Source of the DNA: Dehalococcoidia bacterium
GTDB taxonomy: Bacteria; Chloroflexota; Dehalococcoidia; Dehalococcoidales; W693
Length of the DNA stretch: 10,685 nt
Reading direction: 5' to 3'
Assembly (NCBI GenBank): GCA_030627335.1
Contig: DAOUSH010000007.1
Span: 1 to 10,685 of the forward strand
Shown here: positions 7,246 through 10,685 of the stretch, piece by piece
How positions within the stretch are numbered: the stretch's first letter is position 1
Layout of the letters: every line of letters starts with the position of its first letter
Notes under the pieces: generated by a model
The model's database searches: none
Told to the model about the DNA's origin: nothing
What the model saw: the letters and a program-made list of their open reading frames with translations, nothing else
Program-made: the position numbers and the translations under genes

Positions 7246-7548
7246 CTAGGGCTGTATTTTACCCGAAAGCCTCTTTTCTATGGCGGCAACGGCATCCATA
7301 ATTGCTGATTTTAACAGCTCTATCTGTTGCAAGGCGCTCTTCGTTGACTGTTCAACCTTGGAAATCTTCTCGCCGGCGACTCGGGCGGCTTCGCCGGCGG
7401 CTTTCTCGCCGGCTTTTCTAGCTTCCTCGGCAGCGTCACGGGCATTCTTTGCCGCCTCATCAGCCAGTCTGATACTGTCCTCAATTCCATCCAGTATCTG
7501 AGGTAGTGGCTGGGTCATTATTTTCCTGGGTTCGGTCTCGTTAGCCAT
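7246..7548 (-). CDS. Small Ala-rich helical (coiled-coil-like) protein, function unknown
   Basis: I do not recognise a family for this 100-residue product. The first 15 residues are polar with prolines. Residues 20-95 are strongly helical and rich in Ala, Glu and Lys, with a repetitive stretch at 30-64 (AAKNARDAAEEARKAGEK, then AAGEAARVAGEK). This resembles amphipathic or late-embryogenesis-like helices and coiled coils. There is no signal peptide, membrane segment or cysteine, so it is probably cytoplasmic or peripherally membrane-bound. The ATG at 7548 is preceded by GGAGG at 6 nt spacing and by a plausible promoter. A second ATG at 7518 (codon 11) with AGGA upstream is an alternative start. 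It is flanked by promoters and probably forms its own unit. The GCCGGCG-rich repeats within the coding DNA reflect the Ala-Gly-Glu repeats. Confidence 0.68.
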   Translation of the reverse strand: MANETEPRKIMTQPLPQILDGIEDSIRLADEAAKNARDAAEEARKAGEKAAGEAARVAGEKISKVEQSTKSALQQIELLKSAIMDAVAAIEKRLSGKIQP

Positions 7549-7586
7549 TATTGTCCTCCCTCCATCTGTTTTACACTTGATTATAC

Positions 7587-7616
7587 ATTATATACTTATG
7601 CCTTATCGGTAGTAAA
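7587..7616 (-). promoter_or_regulatory. Putative promoter of the small helical-protein gene
   Basis: On the minus strand TTTACT (7616-7611) stands 18 bp before a perfect TATAAT (7592-7587). A second overlapping-phase TATAAT follows at 7585-7580. The ATG is 38 nt downstream of the first -10 box, leaving room for the GGAGG ribosome binding site. The -35 match is modest (4 of 6). The rest of the 150-nt gap (7549-7698) shows no convincing terminator for the upstream redox gene. Confidence 0.45.
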
Positions 7617-7698
7617 TAGATAATCTGTACGGTGTAATAGTACAAAAGATAAGAATTAGGAGAAAGTGGAGCCGTGGATAGGGAGTAGTTGGCTAGTT

Positions 7699-9822
7699 CT
7701 ATTGGCTTCCCTTTGTCGAGTCCCTTTTCGGGGGGAATTTTACCGGAGAAATCTTCAGTCTGAGGTCACAGGACAGACAGCGATTCGCTTCCTTAACTGC
7801 TGATTCTTCGTCGTAGGTATGCTCTACCATGTTGAAGTTACCGCTTCTCTGCTGTGGTGGCAGGCAGGGTGCTTCCCGGCGCTGTTGGCAGGCGAAGCCC
7901 TGTTCACAGCCAAGCCAGGCTTCGGGTTCTTCGGCCGGTGCCAGTTTCTCGTCTATGATGCCGCTGCCGCCAAGGTACTTATCTATGGCGATAGCCCCTC
8001 TTCTACCGGCAGCGATGGCTTTAATGACCGATGCCGGTCCGGATACGGCGTCGCCACCGGCGAAGACGCCCTTTCTGCTGGTAGCGCTGTCACCGTTGTC
8101 GATCTTAATCAGGTTGCCCCGCCCGGTTGCCACCTGGAAGCCCTCGGGAACCTCGGACATCTGACCGATGGCGGCGATGACGGTGTCGTAGTCGGTGATG
8201 AACTCACTGCCCTCGATGGGTTCGGGGCGCCGCCGTCCGCTGGCGTCGGGCTCGCCCAGCTTCATGCGGAGACACTGGAGCTTAACCGCTCCGTTTTCCT
8301 GCCATATCTTGGCTGGTGCCGTAAGGTAGACGATGTTTATTTTCTCCTCTAGGGCGCCGTCGACCTCCTCGTCGCTGGCTGGCATCTCGTGGCGCGTCCG
8401 GCGGTAGATAATATCTACATCTTTGGCGCTGAGCCTTATGGCGGAGCGGGCGGCATCAATGGCGACATTGCCGCCGCCGATAACGGCTACACGGTTCCCT
8501 GTCTTCACCCTTCGCCCCAGGCTGACGTCTCTCAGGAAGGATATGGCGTCCACCACGCTGGGGCTGTCCTCACCCTCCACCCCCATGCTAGTACCCCGGT
8601 GGGCACCGACAGCCAGAAAAACGGCATCGTAGCCCTGCTCAAAGAGATTATCCAGGGACTCTATTCTGGTGCCAGTCTTGATTTCAAACCTGCCCTGCCT
8701 GATTTCATCAATTTCGGCATCCAGCACTTCGTCGGGCAGGCGGTATTCGGGTATGCCGACCCGCAGCATACCACCGGCCGCCGGCAGGGCTTCGAAAACG
8801 GTAACGCCATGCCCCAGGTTGGCGAGGTAGTAAGCCGCAGTCAAGCCGGCCGGGCCCGAACCGACTATAGCCACTTTCTTGCCCGATGATGGTGCTTTAA
8901 TTGAGCTTTTCTTCCAGGCTCCGGTATCCCTTTCGGCGGCGAAGCGTTTGAGATTCTTTATGGAAATAGCCTCGTTCACATCACCACGGCGGCAGACGCC
9001 CTCGCAAGGGTGGTCACAAACATAGCCTAGTACCATGGGGAAAGGGACCTTCTCCCTTATCACCGCCGCCGCTTTGGCGTATTTTTTCTCATATATAAAA
9101 CGGATATAACGGGGGATATCTATCCCCGCCGGGCAGGTGTTACGGCAGGGAACGAGCGCTGCTTCACGGCTCTTGCCCGCTTCCAGTAGCCCGTTCTTGT
9201 CCCTGAGGGCACCGGTGGGGCAGACCTCGATGCAGGCGCCGCAAAAACGGCAGTTGGCATCGGCTAGGGAGCGATCGAAGGCGGTGCCGACATAGGTGTC
9301 CTTGCCCCTCATTATAAACGACAGCACCCCAACGCCGCGCAGTTCGTGGCAGGCTCTAACGCACCGCCCGCACAGTATGCACTTATCCAGGTCGTGCTCG
9401 AATAGGGGATTGCTGCTGTCGACTGGTATGTCCCTGGGGTGAGCTCTCAGACGTTGCTCGCTAACACCCAGATACTGGGCGACTGCCTGTAACTGGCAAT
9501 TAAGGTTGGACGAGCACACCAGGCAATCGAACGGATGGGCAGCGAGCGTCAGCTCCATAGCGATACGGCGTATGTGCTCTACCCGGGGCGTTACGGTTTT
9601 AACCACCATACTCTCCGCAGCTCTGGTGGTGCAAGATGTGGGCAGTCCCCGCATGCCCTTAATTTCAACGATGCACAATCGGCAGGCGCCGAGTGGGCTC
9701 AGGTCGGGGTGGTGGCACAGGTTCGGTATGTATATTCCGGCATCCAGTGCCGCCTCCAGCACCGTCTTCCCCTTTTTGGTAACGACCTCTCGTCCGTCGA
9801 TATTGAGCGTTATTCTTTCCAA
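7699..9822 (-). CDS. Fe-S/flavin fusion protein: NuoG-like ferredoxin domains + GltD/NfnB-like NADPH:FAD oxidoreductase (StnC-like)
   Basis: This 707-residue fusion probably moves electrons between NAD(P)H and Fe-S carriers in the cytoplasm. In order: a [2Fe-2S] domain with Cys36, Cys47, Cys50, Cys64; a NuoG-type His-Cys [4Fe-4S] site with His96, Cys100, Cys103, Cys109; two CxxCxxCxxxC ferredoxin clusters (148-158 and 191-201). A GltD-type N-terminal Fe-S domain follows, with Cys226, Cys230 [10 protein letters not shown] and Cys269, Cys273, Cys277. The FAD fold has GSGPAG (321-326), a nucleotide fold has GGGNVA (449-454) and YRR (473-475), which in GltD/NfnB proteins goes with NADPH, and GVFAGGDA (585-592) closes the FAD site. 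A tail adds Cys639, Cys645, Cys653 and RCLSC (681-685). The start is TTG at 9822-9820, with GAGGAAG upstream, overlapping the previous gene by 13 nt. There is no H-cluster or molybdopterin domain, so it is not itself a hydrogenase or formate dehydrogenase. The domain order fits StnC of Sporomusa-type transhydrogenases as I recall it. Domain calls are firm; the complex assignment is inference. Confidence 0.9.
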   Translation of the reverse strand: MERITLNIDGREVVTKKGKTVLEAALDAGIYIPNLCHHPDLSPLGACRLCIVEIKGMRGLPTSCTTRAAESMVVKTVTPRVEHIRRIAMELTLAAHPFDCLVCSSNLNCQLQAVAQYLGVSEQRLRAHPRDIPVDSSNPLFEHDLDKCILCGRCVRACHELRGVGVLSFIMRGKDTYVGTAFDRSLADANCRFCGACIEVCPTGALRDKNGLLEAGKSREAALVPCRNTCPAGIDIPRYIRFIYEKKYAKAAAVIREKVPFPMVLGYVCDHPCEGVCRRGDVNEAISIKNLKRFAAERDTGAWKKSSIKAPSSGKKVAIVGSGPAGLTAAYYLANLGHGVTVFEALPAAGGMLRVGIPEYRLPDEVLDAEIDEIRQGRFEIKTGTRIESLDNLFEQGYDAVFLAVGAHRGTSMGVEGEDSPSVVDAISFLRDVSLGRRVKTGNRVAVIGGGNVAIDAARSAIRLSAKDVDIIYRRTRHEMPASDEEVDGALEEKINIVYLTAPAKIWQENGAVKLQCLRMKLGEPDASGRRRPEPIEGSEFITDYDTVIAAIGQMSEVPEGFQVATGRGNLIKIDNGDSATSRKGVFAGGDAVSGPASVIKAIAAGRRGAIAIDKYLGGSGIIDEKLAPAEEPEAWLGCEQGFACQQRREAPCLPPQQRSGNFNMVEHTYDEESAVKEANRCLSCDLRLKISPVKFPPKRDSTKGSQ

Positions 9823-10685
9823 GTTACTTCCTCAGCTTGACTTGTCCAACTGCCGACGGGTATCGGCTTATCGGGCGTCTCCGGCTGTTCCCCGCTGACC
9901 TTGACCACGGCACTGAAACGGGACGGGCAAACGTCCAGGCAGGTGCCGCACTTGGTGCACTTTTCCTGGTCTATTACGTGTATCATCCTTTTGTCGCCGA
10001 TGATGGCGTCGACCGGGCAGTTTCTCATACATATTAGGCATCCCTGGCACTTTTCCGGCAGGATGTGAAAGGAGATGAGGTTCTTGCAAACCCTGGCCGG
10101 GCACCTTTTCTCGTTGATATGGGATTCGTATTCCTCGCGGAAATACCTGATGGTGGTCAGCACCGGGTTGGGGCAGGTCCCCCCCAGAGCGCAGAGCGAG
10201 CCCAGCTTGATAGCCTCACCCAGCTCTAAAAGCAAATCTATATCTTCAAGCTTGCCCCTGCCCTCGGTGATGTCGGTCAGAATCTCCAGCATCTGCATGG
10301 AGCCCTCGCGACACATAACGCACTCGCCGCAGGACTCTGCCTGGGTGAAGGAGAGGAAGTATCGCGCCAGGTCAACCATGCAGGTATCGCTGTCGGTAAT
10401 TATCATACCCCCGGAACCCATAATAGCCCCGGCGGCGGCTAACTGCTCGTAGTCGACAGGGAGGTCGAGAGCGCTGGCAGGCAAACAGCCTCCGGATGGG
10501 CCGCCGGTCTGCACCGCTTTGAACTCCTTGTTATTCGGGATACCCCCGCCGATGCCGTAGACAATCTGGCGGAGCGTGATGCCCATAGGCACTTCAATCA
10601 GGCCGGTTCGCCCCACCTTACCGGCCAGGGCGAAGGTCTTGGTTCCCTTGCTTTTCTCGGTGCCGAATCCAGTATAGGATTCGGC
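9810..10685 (-). CDS. NuoF/HydB-like NADH-binding flavoprotein subunit with ferredoxin tail (C-terminal part)
   Basis: The frame is open to the window edge, so the N-terminus (FMN and NADH sites) is missing; 291 residues are visible. They begin in the [11 protein letters not shown] segment typical of NuoF/HydB, then [10 protein letters not shown] (24-33 region) and a soluble-ligand-binding beta-grasp region. The N3-type [4Fe-4S] site is [11 protein letters not shown] with Cys119, Cys122, Cys125 and the fourth Cys165 in LCALGG. The C-terminal extension holds two [4Fe-4S] ferredoxin motifs (Cys213, 216, 219, 223 and Cys243, 246, 249, 253). This tail is absent from complex I NuoF and is usual in HydB and related bifurcating subunits. 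A GTG inside the frame at 10616 is internal and not the start. The stop lies within the first codons of the fusion gene, a 13-nt overlap, so the two products are probably made together and form one complex. Confidence 0.93.
   Translation of the reverse strand, partial: AESYTGFGTEKSKGTKTFALAGKVGRTGLIEVPMGITLRQIVYGIGGGIPNNKEFKAVQTGGPSGGCLPASALDLPVDYEQLAAAGAIMGSGGMIITDSDTCMVDLARYFLSFTQAESCGECVMCREGSMQMLEILTDITEGRGKLEDIDLLLELGEAIKLGSLCALGGTCPNPVLTTIRYFREEYESHINEKRCPARVCKNLISFHILPEKCQGCLICMRNCPVDAIIGDKRMIHVIDQEKCTKCGTCLDVCPSRFSAVVKVSGEQPETPDKPIPVGSWTSQAEEVTWKE

Noticed and set aside
7373..7411. Clustered GCCGGCG-like repeats
   Set aside because: They encode the Ala-Gly-Glu repeats of the small helical protein and have no regular spacing suggesting a separate DNA element.
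7624..7646. GTAC-ended imperfect inverted repeat in the gap downstream of the fusion gene
   Set aside because: Only 4-bp arms match, with no U-tract; too weak to call a terminator or operator.
7819..8889. Two plus-strand open frames of 177 and 166 codons
   Set aside because: Both lie opposite the fusion oxidoreductase gene, whose motifs are unmistakable; they show no motifs of their own.
10614..10616. GTG as start of a 268-residue protein
   Set aside because: The frame continues upstream with typical NuoF/HydB sequence to the window edge, so this GTG is an internal valine codon.

Overview
The window lies inside a bacterial chromosome, and every gene I can support is on the minus strand. From high to low coordinates it holds: (a) a redox gene pair at 10685-7699, made of the C-terminal part of a NuoF/HydB-type NADH-binding subunit and a 707-residue iron-sulfur/flavin fusion protein; (b) a small alanine-rich helical protein of unknown function (7548-7246); (c) a complete tryptophan operon, trpE-G-D-C-F-B-A (6872-342), preceded by a strong-looking promoter and a tryptophan-type T-box leader (7213-6892); and (d) the 5' end of argJ (254-1, running off the window), with its own possible leaderless promoter.

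The trp operon supplies all activities from chorismate to tryptophan: TrpE/TrpG (anthranilate synthase), TrpD, TrpF, TrpC and the TrpA/TrpB synthase. All seven are separate genes with family active-site residues intact. The genes are tightly packed: trpC/trpF and trpB/trpA overlap by 4 nt, trpG/trpD are 1 nt apart, and the only real gap (67 nt) is between trpF and trpB. The leader carries a Stem I whose specifier loop presents UGG (Trp), the canonical T-box bulge, an antiterminator and a competing terminator hairpin, so the operon should be switched on by uncharged tRNA-Trp. A perfect 17-bp-arm inverted repeat sits on top of the promoter and may add a second, protein-mediated level of control.

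The redox pair combines an NADH/FMN-type subunit carrying a 2x[4Fe-4S] tail with a protein that fuses a NuoG-like Fe-S domain ([2Fe-2S], His-Cys [4Fe-4S], 2x[4Fe-4S]) to a GltD/NfnB-like NADPH:FAD module. This layout matches what I recall of StnB/StnC in the Sporomusa-type (Stn) electron-bifurcating transhydrogenases. It suggests an anaerobe balancing NADH, NADPH and ferredoxin pools.

Organism: the T-box-regulated trp operon, the anaerobic redox genes, moderately high GC and frequent GTG/TTG starts would fit a Dehalococcoidia-like Chloroflexota member. Clostridia or other anaerobes cannot be excluded from this sequence alone. I saw no mobile elements, CRISPR arrays, tRNA or rRNA genes.
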